The notes beneath the pieces were generated by a model. That model saw only the letters and a program-made list of their open reading frames with translations, did not search any database and was not told the origin of the DNA. This document shows positions 6,567-13,536 of a DNA stretch of 64,000 bases, one piece after another (the first letter of the stretch is position 1; each line of letters opens with the position of its first letter). Source of the DNA: a virus; the IMG/VR virus record IMGVR_UViG_3300047557_001498, positions 1-64,000 of that record; one strand, written 5' to 3'. Both the position numbers and the translations under genes were made by a program.

Positions 6567-6856
6567 TGAAAACGCTTCAACAAATCAAGACCGCAATGGC
6601 AAAATGTTCAACAGAAGAACTTTTTGAATTGAATGAGTTTATCAAATATCAAGTGGCTCTTAACGGTAGAGAGACACGAAGTAAACTGAAAACCGGAACA
6701 ATCTGTAAATGTTCCAAGAGACCTGGAAGGTATTTCATGGTCACTAAGATCAATCCAAAGTATGTTGTCTGTGAAGAAGTGGATGCAAAAGGCAAACCAA
6801 AGGGTTTTGTCAAGTATAACATTATGCCGTCTATTTTAGAACCAATCAAGAAATAA
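6566..6856 (+). CDS. Small protein with a KOW/SH3-like C-terminal half
   Basis: 96 residues. An N-terminal helix (IKTAMAKCSTEELFELNEFIKYQ) is followed by a beta-rich segment (LKTGTICKCSKRPGRYFMVTKINPKYVVCEEV) of the kind found in small T4-superfamily proteins with an SH3-like barrel, which may bind RNA or DNA. Starts on the last base of the previous gene. Function unknown. Confidence 0.7.
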   Translation: MKTLQQIKTAMAKCSTEELFELNEFIKYQVALNGRETRSKLKTGTICKCSKRPGRYFMVTKINPKYVVCEEVDAKGKPKGFVKYNIMPSILEPIKK

Positions 6857-6866
6857 GGAAACCAAT

Positions 6867-7226
6867 ATGAATACAACAACACAAACACCCAGTCTGGTAT
6901 CTGCTATTGGGTTTTTAGTAAACCATAGACTGCCAGAACTTGATACGAACAAAACATGGCACTATTCAGTCCAATACGGAAACAAGTATGCTAAGATTAT
7001 TTCAGAAACTAACCGTGGTCCTGCCGGCGGAACAAAGTCTGTTTGGGGTTTTGTTGCCCTAAAAGACATGAATGTAGGTGGCATACAATACAAACGAGGA
7101 GACTTGCTCAAAGCTGCATCATACAAGGCACCTGCAAAACACGCTCGTGGTAATCTGTTAGAAGGAACAGCCGAATACGATCTATACGGACCCGCATACC
7201 TAAACAACCCGAGGTCATCATGGTAA
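6867..7226 (+). CDS. Conserved phage protein (GPAGGxKSVWGFVALKD family)
   Basis: 119 residues. The central segment around RGPAGGTKSVWGFVALKD, followed by GDLLKAASYKAPAKHARGN and YDLYGPAYL, matches a protein I recall from many unrelated large phages, always without known function. No membrane segment or metal site. The stop overlaps the next start. Confidence 0.75.
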   Translation: MNTTTQTPSLVSAIGFLVNHRLPELDTNKTWHYSVQYGNKYAKIISETNRGPAGGTKSVWGFVALKDMNVGGIQYKRGDLLKAASYKAPAKHARGNLLEGTAEYDLYGPAYLNNPRSSW

Positions 7227-7456
7227 GGAAACCACATATTCGAGATAAAAGGTCACACCATGTAAAGCGTGGAACCAAATTCCAATGGTATTGCCCAAGT
7301 AGGGGCAAGTGGATTGATTGTACCGTGACCGGCACAAATCGTTCTTGGGTGCGGTATATTGAGAATCATCGAACCGGTGAAGCGTTCAACGGTGAATTTA
7401 ATTTTACCCGCAGAGACTTTAATGAATTTACGAATATCAAAATTATTCAATGGTGA
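7220..7456 (+). CDS. Small basic protein of unknown function
   Basis: 78 residues, basic (KPHIRDKRSHHVKRGTK at the N-terminus) with several W and R residues and short beta strands. The basic start could bind nucleic acid. It overlaps the preceding gene by seven bases. No family recognised. Confidence 0.65.
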   Translation: MVRKPHIRDKRSHHVKRGTKFQWYCPSRGKWIDCTVTGTNRSWVRYIENHRTGEAFNGEFNFTRRDFNEFTNIKIIQW

Positions 7457-7459
7457 ACC

Positions 7460-7705
7460 ATGTTTTTAGAAGATGACCACGCATACGAACTTGCAACAGA
7501 CTTGTTGGTAAAGTATCACAATGCTAGTGAAACCTATGTTGCATTGAAGGATATTCTGAAACACGAAGAACCCGATACGGAAAGGTATGAACTTATCCGT
7601 AGGGAATACCTAAAGGCAGCTGAATACGCAAAGATAAGACATACACACGCGATGATTATATCATGTGACATTATACAATCTATACAAGAATACCGTTGGA
7701 ATTAA
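7460..7705 (+). CDS. Small helical protein of unknown function
   Basis: 81 residues, predominantly helical with paired charges (LKDILKHEEPDTERYELIRREYLKAAEYAK written here only as a description of residues 26-55). The ATG is three bases after the previous stop. No motif recognised. Confidence 0.65.
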   Translation: MFLEDDHAYELATDLLVKYHNASETYVALKDILKHEEPDTERYELIRREYLKAAEYAKIRHTHAMIISCDIIQSIQEYRWN

Positions 7706-7730
7706 ACATTAACAATTAAGGAATAAAACT

Positions 7731-8156
7731 ATGTCTATGCCGCATCCGTCACAAATTGATTGGCAAGAAATTGAGAAGAAGATGAATAAACCAAAGACAA
7801 CGCCTGCTCACAGTAATGGTGAAGAATGGCGAGAAGGTTATACAAAGATTGAACATCCCGAATGGGGAACTGCATTTGTCCGTAGGATAGAGAGGTCAGA
7901 TGCAATCAAACTATTGCGTGATTGGACTTGGGATAATTACGATAGCTATAACGAATCTGCATACGATATACTGGAATGGTGCATTGATATGTTAGAATCT
8001 GGTATCAAGGGTTGGAAAGATTGGACAAGTGAAGAACTTGCTGAGGAACTGAATAGAATGAACACCGATGCAGATTGGCTCTATGAAAATGAAGAAGATG
8101 AAAACGGTGAGGAATGTCCAGTCATTTATGAAGTTATTGATGGAGTGAAAGGATGA
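7731..8156 (+). CDS. Acidic W-rich protein of unknown function
   Basis: 141 residues with nine tryptophans and an acidic C-terminal third (ENEEDENGEE). The start MSMPHPSQIDWQEIEKKM follows AAGGAATAAAACT. Its stop overlaps the next start by four bases. No family recognised. Confidence 0.7.
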   Translation: MSMPHPSQIDWQEIEKKMNKPKTTPAHSNGEEWREGYTKIEHPEWGTAFVRRIERSDAIKLLRDWTWDNYDSYNESAYDILEWCIDMLESGIKGWKDWTSEELAEELNRMNTDADWLYENEEDENGEECPVIYEVIDGVKG

Positions 8157-8380
8157 TACATACCTATCAAGAATGGATGGTCATACTTGAAGATGACCAC
8201 CAGGAATTGTTTACCTATGCAACTTGGGCGTCTTGCCAGAGAGACGCCGAAGAGGATGCGGTATTCAACACGAACTTGCAAGGTGTCCGTAATGTGACTG
8301 CAATCCCTATGGACACATACAGACTTGCCTTGAGAACGCCAACTAACAAAGTAAAAAATCCTTTGGTAGTCTCAAACTAA
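8153..8380 (+). CDS. Small protein of unknown function
   Basis: 75 residues, coupled to the previous gene by an ATGA overlap. It has a beta-rich start (YQEWMVILEDDHQELF) and a basic end. The last codons carry the -33 box of promoter P7, another case of a promoter nested in a gene's 3' end. Confidence 0.65.
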   Translation: MIHTYQEWMVILEDDHQELFTYATWASCQRDAEEDAVFNTNLQGVRNVTAIPMDTYRLALRTPTNKVKNPLVVSN

Positions 8381-8395
8381 TTCCGTATATTTGTA
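8362..8395 (+). promoter_or_regulatory. Bacteroidota-type promoter P7 (weaker -33)
   Basis: TTTG at 8362-8365 and TATATTTGTA at 8386-8395 with a 20-base spacer. The GATCTT extension of the other promoters is absent. It drives the gene at 8416. Confidence 0.65.
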
Positions 8396-8415
8396 TAACA
8401 ATAAAGGACAAAGTA

Positions 8416-8661
8416 ATGGAACACTACATTGAAGAATACTATGATGTTGGACAGAAATACAAAGGTTATTTCATAAAGGAAAATGAATGTCCAGAATGTC
8501 ATTCGGATGGGGGCATTGAATATCTTGATAGTGGTATCGGTGACAACTTTTATTTCTATGAAATGGAATGTGGTTGCGGTGCCCGTTGGACAGAATTTCA
8601 CAGACTTGTTTTTGACAGTATCAGAATTGACCAACCCGTAAATAAGGAGACAGACCAATGA
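8416..8661 (+). CDS. Small zinc-ribbon-like protein
   Basis: 81 residues with CPEC (about residues 26-29) and CGCG (residues 55-58), two Cys pairs about 27 residues apart that suit a single zinc site. Sits 21 bases after promoter P7. Such ribbons bind nucleic acid or proteins. The stop overlaps the next start by four bases. Exact role unknown. Confidence 0.7.
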   Translation: MEHYIEEYYDVGQKYKGYFIKENECPECHSDGGIEYLDSGIGDNFYFYEMECGCGARWTEFHRLVFDSIRIDQPVNKETDQ

Positions 8662-8927
8662 CACACAATGAAGAAACAATCTTTCATCATGGCTACACAA
8701 GACAAGAGATAGTGGATGCTATCATTGACTTTGAATTGGACAATGATATTCTACCCGATTGGCGTGAGATATTGGAATATGGATTTGGTGGATATGCTTA
8801 CACCGATGACGATGTGCTCCGTGAAATCTATGATGAATACTTTGTGGATGAACCAGTCAAACCACAAGAGGATTTTCCATTCGATAATGACGGAATTGCA
8901 ACCGATGGCCGAGGTAATTATGTCTAA
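8658..8927 (+). CDS. Acidic small protein of unknown function
   Basis: 89 residues, acidic, with an apparent helix at YTRQEIVDAIIDFELDND and an aromatic segment ILEYGFGGYAYTDDD. Coupled to the zinc-ribbon gene and overlapping the next start by eight bases. No family recognised. Confidence 0.65.
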   Translation: MTHNEETIFHHGYTRQEIVDAIIDFELDNDILPDWREILEYGFGGYAYTDDDVLREIYDEYFVDEPVKPQEDFPFDNDGIATDGRGNYV

Positions 8928-9135
8928 ACAAAAAAGTCTCGAATATCTTATCGGACTGTCAAGACTGTCCGGTAAATCCATGAACAAAACTTTGGAAAGG
9001 ATAGTCGCTACTCTTCCCGAAGATGAAAGACCACCACTATTTGTCCGTGACGATGATGGAAGTCTTATATCCGCAAAACAAGTAATCAACGAACATTTTG
9101 CACCCAAACAAATTGGGTTTATCAATAATCAATAA
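8920..9135 (+). CDS. Small protein of unknown function
   Basis: 71 residues from ATG 8920 (MSKQKSLEYLIGLSRLSGK). The longer frame back to 8716 is a shadow of the previous gene. Helical first half, polar second half with FVRDDDGSLISAKQVI. Coupled by overlap to the preceding gene. Confidence 0.6.
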   Translation: MSKQKSLEYLIGLSRLSGKSMNKTLERIVATLPEDERPPLFVRDDDGSLISAKQVINEHFAPKQIGFINNQ

Positions 9136-9146
9136 GGAATAATTAA

Positions 9147-9338
9147 ATGGAATACCTAACACTTGCATTGTTATTTATCGCTGCTGTTGGTGGAATTACT
9201 GCTACCACACTAACTATCATTGTCCACTTTAAAAAGGATGCTCATTGGGCACAATCTGCTGCTTGGTTACATGGTGACATTTGTAGATATGCATTATGGG
9301 CTTCTATTGCAACTGCGGTATTGGAACTATATGTATGA
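9147..9338 (+). CDS. Small membrane protein
   Basis: 63 residues with a hydrophobic N-terminal helix (LTLALLFIAAVGGITATTLTIIV) and a second hydrophobic segment near the C-terminus (YALWASIATAVLELYV). Predicted two-pass inner-membrane protein. Overlaps the next start by four bases. Confidence 0.65.
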   Translation: MEYLTLALLFIAAVGGITATTLTIIVHFKKDAHWAQSAAWLHGDICRYALWASIATAVLELYV

Positions 9339-9511
9339 GTGAAAACATATTGTCCGTATTGATTACCGTTGCAATGACATTTGGAGTTGTTTATTGGACT
9401 GATTGGATAAACCGTAAGCGTATTGAATGGAACATGAAACGCAACAAAGCCAATCAACCAGACGGTGATTGGGATTATATCAAATATATTTTAAGGAGGC
9501 ACAACCGATGA
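9335..9511 (+). CDS. Small single-pass membrane protein
   Basis: 58 residues from ATG 9335 (MSENILSVLITVAMTFG). The upstream in-frame ATG at 9296 would overlap the preceding gene heavily and was not chosen. One transmembrane helix, then a basic cytoplasmic tail (RKRIEWNMKRNK). Overlaps the next start by four bases. Confidence 0.65.
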   Translation: MSENILSVLITVAMTFGVVYWTDWINRKRIEWNMKRNKANQPDGDWDYIKYILRRHNR

Positions 9512-9645
9512 AAGTATATGTGCTTTACAACCAAAGATTCTGTGAGATTCGTGGTGTGTTTTCTACGCACGAACTTGCAATGGAAAATTCAGAATACGGA
9601 ACAGACTTTATATTTGAATGTGAAATTGACGAGGTATTCGTATGA
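9508..9645 (+). CDS. Very small protein of unknown function
   Basis: 45 residues (MKVYVLYNQRFCEIRGVF... ending DEVFV). An excellent ribosome site AAGGAGG lies eight bases before the ATG, and overlaps of four bases link it to both neighbours. Probably a beta-hairpin protein. Confidence 0.6.
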   Translation: MKVYVLYNQRFCEIRGVFSTHELAMENSEYGTDFIFECEIDEVFV

Positions 9646-10541
9646 AAAAAATAGTTATCACCACATTCATCATGCCAAACGAAATTGATGACTTGGAGAG
9701 ATTATTGATAGACTTAAACAAGGCATCAAAATTTGTTGATGGTGATAACTATGAAATATACTTATCACTTTCCGTAGATGATTATTTAGTGGATTGGTCT
9801 AATTCAAAATTGGATAAACAATTTTTTATTGATAGATTCAATTCACTAAAATTATTGACACAATGGGCATCTAAATCAACATTTACGATTAGGGATGACA
9901 TAATGGGTTGCACATCATTAAGACGAATTGCTCATAGTGAATGTTCGGATGCAACTCATTTTATTTGGTTAGACACAGACATATTCTTTGATGATAAGGT
10001 ATTGTTCTATATTGAAAATAGTATAGATGCAATATCTAAAACGTCTGCCATAGACAAATATGTTATCAGTCCAGAATGTGTCAGATATTGGGATGTTACT
10101 TGGGATTGTTTGGTCAATGATAATTTTTTAAGTAAACCGATTGATTATCAAAGAACGAATAATCCATTTATAGATAGTGGTGAAGTGGGTAATGTTAGTT
10201 TGGAAACACTTATCAATACCTTACCAGGACAACCAAAAATGAAATTTGGTGGTGGTTGGTTTAATTGTATAAGTAAACCATTGTTAGACAGGGTTCCACT
10301 TCCCGAATCAATGGGTCACTATGGTCCAGATGATACATTCTTAATGTTTGCGTGTGATGAACTAAATTCTCGTGGTGAAGAAATACATCAGTTTAAAATG
10401 AAGAACTATGTTGTATGTGAAAACTCTGCTTATAGGGATAGAACATATTGGAACACCTTGATTAGAAAATTCGATAGGAAAGAAGAATTTAGAAGAATTG
10501 CACAATCTGCATTTCAAACGGAACTACTCAAAATAGTATGA
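9642..10541 (+). CDS. Glycosyltransferase-like protein (GT-A fold)
   Basis: 299 residues. A GT-A-like start (KKIVITTFIMPNEIDDLERLLIDL) and a DxD-type motif, FIWLDTDIFFDD (residues near 107-118), typical of nucleotide-sugar binding with a divalent metal. Later KFGGGWFNCISK and HYGPDDTF fit the acceptor side of GT2-like enzymes. It lies at the end of the small-gene cluster, coupled to the gene before it, and apart from the two main glycosyltransferase islands. Donor and acceptor unknown. Confidence 0.65.
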   Translation: MKKIVITTFIMPNEIDDLERLLIDLNKASKFVDGDNYEIYLSLSVDDYLVDWSNSKLDKQFFIDRFNSLKLLTQWASKSTFTIRDDIMGCTSLRRIAHSECSDATHFIWLDTDIFFDDKVLFYIENSIDAISKTSAIDKYVISPECVRYWDVTWDCLVNDNFLSKPIDYQRTNNPFIDSGEVGNVSLETLINTLPGQPKMKFGGGWFNCISKPLLDRVPLPESMGHYGPDDTFLMFACDELNSRGEEIHQFKMKNYVVCENSAYRDRTYWNTLIRKFDRKEEFRRIAQSAFQTELLKIV

Positions 10542-10735
10542 AACAAATAATAGACATTGTAGTTTGGTTTTATTCAAGTATATCAACTATATTGTTTTTG
10601 TGGACACTATATTTATTTACTCTCCGTGAGTGGTTAGACCGCAGAATTGTTATGAAAAACAAATCATATTATGATTACAACGGTATATGTAGAATTGATA
10701 AATTAAAAAGACTTCACCATGAACAGAAAAGATGA
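10538..10735 (+). CDS. Small membrane protein
   Basis: 65 residues: one strong transmembrane helix (IIDIVVWFYSSISTILFLWTLYLF), then a basic cytoplasmic-type tail. Overlaps the glycosyltransferase stop by four bases, so it may anchor or assist that enzyme. This link is inference from coupling only. Confidence 0.65.
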   Translation: MKQIIDIVVWFYSSISTILFLWTLYLFTLREWLDRRIVMKNKSYYDYNGICRIDKLKRLHHEQKR

Positions 10736-10865
10736 TGCTACAGACGAAAAGATAACAAACTGGATAATTGGTTTTGGTATTGCATCTGCTATTATATGGA
10801 TGTTTAATTCATACGATGTTGTGGAACTATATCAACAGTTAATAAAAATATTTATCATGGAATAA
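10719..10865 (+). CDS. Very small membrane protein
   Basis: 48 residues with a hydrophobic segment WIIGFGIASAIIWMF in the middle. The start overlaps the previous gene by 17 bases and the stop lies three bases before the next ATG. Supported by packing and hydrophobic pattern only. Confidence 0.5.
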   Translation: MNRKDDATDEKITNWIIGFGIASAIIWMFNSYDVVELYQQLIKIFIME

Positions 10866-10868
10866 CCG

Positions 10869-11195
10869 ATGAAAGAAATTTCAGCAGATACAATTCGTAA
10901 TTGGATTGACCAATGTGATTCTCAACTAAAACACTTACAGAACGCAAGGGAATTTATCAAACGTGAATACTATGAAAGACACACGATTGATTGGTCATTG
11001 GAAGAAGATTTGTTGATGGTAATAGGCAATCTTATCGGTGAACATAAATCAAAGAAGCAACTGTTAGAAAGGATGTTGATTCATTGTGAAACTGAAAACA
11101 CAGTAGAAATGTTTGATTACTTTATGAAAAGGTTGGGAGACAAACTTCCGGAATATATGCTAAAAGAATTTTACAATTATGTATACGAGATTTGA
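10869..11195 (+). CDS. Helical protein of unknown function
   Basis: 108 residues, almost entirely helical with balanced charge (for example CDSQLKHLQNAREFIKREY). Last gene before the inverted repeat at 11202-11246 that separates it from the HNH gene. No family recognised. Confidence 0.65.
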   Translation: MKEISADTIRNWIDQCDSQLKHLQNAREFIKREYYERHTIDWSLEEDLLMVIGNLIGEHKSKKQLLERMLIHCETENTVEMFDYFMKRLGDKLPEYMLKEFYNYVYEI

Positions 11196-11201
11196 TTTTT
11201 C

Positions 11202-11246
11202 ATTTGATAGACACTATTTATTAGTATTACAGAGTGTCTATCAAAT
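11202..11246 (+). repeat. Perfect 14-bp inverted repeat before the HNH gene
   Basis: ATTTGATAGACACT (11202-11215) and AGTGTCTATCAAAT (11233-11246) are perfect complements around a 17-base loop. There is no T-run, so a classical terminator is unlikely. It may be an RNA hairpin hiding the HNH ribosome site, an operator, or a recognition site tied to the mobile HNH gene. Confidence 0.65.
11215..11223 (+). promoter_or_regulatory. Candidate late-promoter box TATTTAT
   Basis: TATTTATTA lies 44 bases before the HNH start and 20 bases after TTTGAT (11191). It is one of eleven sense-strand boxes set before gene clusters. Confidence 0.35.
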
Positions 11247-11258
11247 TGGAGAATTTAT

Positions 11259-11708
11259 ATGTATGGACCAGATAAAATATCAGATGATGATATTATACAG
11301 GCGATTCGTGATTCAAAAACCATGAGCCAAGCGTGTTCAAAACTTCCTATGAGTTTTAATGCATTCAAACGTAGAGCGACTATTTTAGGAATGTATTTGC
11401 CAAATCCAGGTGGAAAGGGAACTAATAAACCATATAAAAATAAAGCATCAACAGAAGATATATTGAAAGGAGACTACCCACAGTATCAGACTTTCAAATT
11501 GAAAAAAAGACTAATAGACGAAGGTTATCTTAAAAACGAATGTTCTATGTGTGGTATATCTGAATGGAATGGTAAACCATTACCACTGGAACTAGACCAT
11601 ATAGACGGTAATCCAACAAATCATAATATAAAAAATCTAAGAATGATTTGTCCAAATTGTCATTCACAGACAGAAACATTCAGAGGAAAAAACAAACGTA
11701 AAAAATAA
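11259..11708 (+). CDS. HNH endonuclease, probably homing-type
   Basis: 149 residues. The N-terminal 50 residues look like a helix-turn-helix domain (DDIIQAIRDSKTMSQACSKL). The C-terminal half is a complete zinc-containing HNH module: C95 and C98, LELDHIDG (D113-H114), then C131, C134 and H135 in CPNCHSQ. Such proteins nick or cut DNA and often move as free-standing homing endonucleases in T4-like phages. It stands alone between a hairpin and tRNA-Leu. The gene at 19362 is a paralogue lacking the catalytic histidines. Confidence 0.85.
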   Translation: MYGPDKISDDDIIQAIRDSKTMSQACSKLPMSFNAFKRRATILGMYLPNPGGKGTNKPYKNKASTEDILKGDYPQYQTFKLKKRLIDEGYLKNECSMCGISEWNGKPLPLELDHIDGNPTNHNIKNLRMICPNCHSQTETFRGKNKRKK

Positions 11709-11711
11709 AAT

Positions 11712-11795
11712 GGTCCGGTGGCGGAATAGGAATACGCAATGCACTTAAAATGCATTGCCCGTAAGGGATTGCGGGTTCGAGTCCCGCCCGGACTA
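11712..11795 (+). tRNA. tRNA-Leu (anticodon TAA)
   Basis: The acceptor GGTCCGG (11712-11718) pairs with CCGGACT (11788-11794; first pair G-T), followed by A11795. The anticodon arm is ATGCA-CTTAAAA-TGCAT, anticodon TAA. A class II variable arm is present, and the T arm is GCGGG-TTCGAGT-CCCGC. Two leucine tRNAs (TAG at 541, TAA here) would help decode A/T-ending leucine codons, frequent in this AT-rich sequence. Confidence 0.93.
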
Positions 11796-11801
11796 CAATC
11801 A

Positions 11802-11831
11802 ATGGGTAGTGGTTTTTTAATCACTGCCCAT
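11802..11831 (+). terminator. Hairpin terminator after tRNA-Leu
   Basis: ATGGGTAGTG (11802-11811) pairs with CACTGCCCAT (11822-11831), ten pairs with one G-T, followed by ATTTATTTT. The T-run is imperfect. The loop is T-rich. Confidence 0.65.
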
Positions 11832-11837
11832 ATTTAT
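11831..11837 (+). promoter_or_regulatory. Candidate late-promoter box TATTTAT
   Basis: Lies 46 bases before the holin start, directly after the tRNA terminator stem. Same box as at 17581, 19341 and 22086. Confidence 0.35.
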
Positions 11838-11876
11838 TTTGGTAGATATGTTTTTTTTATTATATGAGGTTATATC

Positions 11877-12140
11877 ATGTTAGATACCTTAAAGACATTC
11901 ATACCATTACTTGTTTTGTCCGTCATTGCAATCGGTGCAACATTTGGGGATGGTAACTTCAGCACATTCGCTGTTGGTTTAAGTAAGTATGCACTTGCCG
12001 TTGGAGCTGCATGGTTTGTTGATTCATACTTAATCAAGGAGGTAAAGACCCGTGAGATACTTGCAGAAAATCCTGTTGCTTACGCTATTTGGTTGTTTGC
12101 TAACATCCTTACCGCTGCTCTCTGCTTCTCAAACAGTTGA
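11877..12140 (+). CDS. Holin-like membrane protein
   Basis: 87 residues with three hydrophobic segments: about 9-25 (FIPLLVLSVIAIGATFG), 33-52 (VGLSKYALAVGAAWFVDSYL) and 67-84 (YAIWLFANILTAALCF). Size and topology suit a class I holin that permeabilises the inner membrane at lysis. The next gene, an endolysin, starts inside its last 89 bases in another frame. No named holin family recognised, so the call rests on topology and neighbour. Confidence 0.6.
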   Translation: MLDTLKTFIPLLVLSVIAIGATFGDGNFSTFAVGLSKYALAVGAAWFVDSYLIKEVKTREILAENPVAYAIWLFANILTAALCFSNS

Positions 12141-12633
12141 ACAGACAGACGGAGAAAGAGTTAGAAACATTGCTTACGGATTCGTTGGAACGAAAGAGGA
12201 AGGAAACAACGGAGGATATTGGGTAACTCGTTATCTAAAATCAGTTGGCTTACGACCCGGTAATCCTTGGTGTGCAGCATTCGTTTCATTTTGTCTTGAT
12301 AGTGCTAAGATAAAGACTATGCGTGTTCGTTCTGGTTTAGCCAGACATTTCATCACGAAGAATAAGACAATCCGTGCCACGAAAGTTATGAACTCAAACA
12401 TGGATATTCCTATGGGAACTGTTGTAGTTTGGCGTAGAGGAACAACAACATTTGGTCATGTTGGATTCGTTGATAAATGGAAAGGTAAAGCCGGAACTAC
12501 TATTGAAGGTAATACATCTTCGGGTAAAAGCGGTAGAGAATGGGATGGTGGGGGAGTATGGTATCGTAAGAGAACGATAAATCCATACAACCATTTCCGA
12601 ATAACAGACTTTGCTCTGTTAGACCAAAAATAA
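12052..12633 (+). CDS. Secreted CHAP/NlpC-like endolysin
   Basis: 193 residues from GTG 12052, supported by an ideal ribosome site AAGGAGG at 12036-12042. The N-terminus is a Sec-type signal peptide (basic start, then KILLLTLFGCLLTSLPLL, cleavage probably after SAS). The domain has the CHAP triad pattern: Cys in NPWCAAFVSFC, His in FGHVGFV, and EGNTSSG as the third element. These enzymes are amidases or endopeptidases of peptidoglycan. The gene overlaps the holin by 89 bases out of frame, so the signal-peptide region is overprinted on the holin tail. With a signal peptide it could reach the periplasm without large holin holes. Confidence 0.85.
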   Translation: MRYLQKILLLTLFGCLLTSLPLLSASQTVEQTDGERVRNIAYGFVGTKEEGNNGGYWVTRYLKSVGLRPGNPWCAAFVSFCLDSAKIKTMRVRSGLARHFITKNKTIRATKVMNSNMDIPMGTVVVWRRGTTTFGHVGFVDKWKGKAGTTIEGNTSSGKSGREWDGGGVWYRKRTINPYNHFRITDFALLDQK

Positions 12634-12638
12634 AATAA

Positions 12639-12669
12639 GACGGTATGTAAAATAAAATTACATACCGTC
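12639..12669 (+). terminator. Hairpin after the endolysin gene
   Basis: GACGGTATGTAA (12639-12650) and TTACATACCGTC (12658-12669) form 12 perfect pairs with a 7-base loop, six bases after the stop. The downstream sequence is only moderately T-rich, so termination may be partial. Confidence 0.65.
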
Positions 12670-12696
12670 ATTGTTTCAAACTAAATATAATTTGTT

Positions 12697-13362
12697 ATGA
12701 CCAGAGTAGACATTATCAATCATCTTATATCCGAATGTGGATATGAAAGTTATTTGGAAATAGGTGTTAGAGATCCAGACCAATGTTTTAATTGGATAAA
12801 TTGTAAAATCAAAACATCAGTTGATCCAAAAGTAGAACCAGAAGGAACTCCTCCGGGTGTTGAATATGATTACGAATTGACATCTGATACATTCTTTCGT
12901 ATGCTCGATTCAGATAAATTAAAATTATCACCGAAAACTCTTTGGGATATTATTTTCATTGATGGCCTACATACCGCCGAGCAAGTCCACAGAGACATAG
13001 AAAATTCTCTTAATCATCTATCCGAACATGGTGTAATTATTTTACACGATTGTAGTCCGCCAGATGCAAACCATGCCCGTGATGATTATTATGCTCTATG
13101 TTTTGAAGATGGACAACCTATGCCTTGGAACGGAACAGTATGGAAAGCCGTTTATCATATGCGTACATCCAGACCAGACCTGGTCATAAGAACTGTTGAT
13201 ACAGATTGGGGTGTTGGTATTATTCATAGAGGCCAGAGCCAAACAATACCAAACACAAACATATATTATTCTTATGAAATTATGGATAAAAACAGAATAG
13301 AACATTTAGGATTGATTCATCCAAATCAATTCTATGAAATTTATAGTCGTGTAACCCCTTGA
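12697..13362 (+). CDS. SAM-dependent methyltransferase (class I, family-24 type)
   Basis: 221 residues. YLEIGVRDPDQCF (about residues 19-31) is the SAM-binding motif I. WDIIFIDGLHTAEQVHRDI is the acidic post-motif typical of family-24 methyltransferases. HGVIILHDCSPPD follows as motif IV/V. Relatives in phages and polysaccharide clusters methylate sugars or small molecules rather than DNA; no DPPY/NPPF motif is present. Its stop codon lies inside the regulatory repeat at 13352. Confidence 0.75.
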   Translation: MTRVDIINHLISECGYESYLEIGVRDPDQCFNWINCKIKTSVDPKVEPEGTPPGVEYDYELTSDTFFRMLDSDKLKLSPKTLWDIIFIDGLHTAEQVHRDIENSLNHLSEHGVIILHDCSPPDANHARDDYYALCFEDGQPMPWNGTVWKAVYHMRTSRPDLVIRTVDTDWGVGIIHRGQSQTIPNTNIYYSYEIMDKNRIEHLGLIHPNQFYEIYSRVTP

Positions 13363-13436
13363 AAATAAAAGACTTACGCCCGGTCGTAACCCATTGGGGC
13401 ATAAGGACTTAGCACTATTTGTATCCAGTCTAAATA
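13352..13436 (+). promoter_or_regulatory. Second copy of the repeat module, upstream of promoter P6
   Basis: 13352-13377 matches the 26-bp repeat unit at 4820 (TAACCCCTT, then AAAATAAAAGACTTAC). A diverged unit follows at 13387-13413, and CAGTCTAAATA at 13426-13436. The last element is exactly 35 bases from the promoter's GCTTTGATCTT, as in the first copy. It overlaps the 3' end of the methyltransferase gene. Confidence 0.6.
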
Positions 13437-13460
13437 AGAATTGGCGGTAATTAAAATAAT

Positions 13461-13495
13461 GCTTTGATCTTATCTATAAATTTCGTATATTTGTA
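13461..13495 (+). promoter_or_regulatory. Bacteroidota-type promoter P6
   Basis: GCTTTGATCTT at 13461-13471 and TATATTTGTA at 13486-13495, spacer 19. It drives the outer-membrane protein gene at 13537 and carries the repeat module upstream. Confidence 0.85.
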
Positions 13496-13536
13496 TGTTA
13501 GGTAAATAACATATCAACATTCTTATAGGTTTTTGT

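Noticed and set aside
8716-8919. Upstream extension of the gene at 8920
   Set aside because: It overlaps almost the whole preceding gene in another frame; ATG 8920 gives normal coupling.
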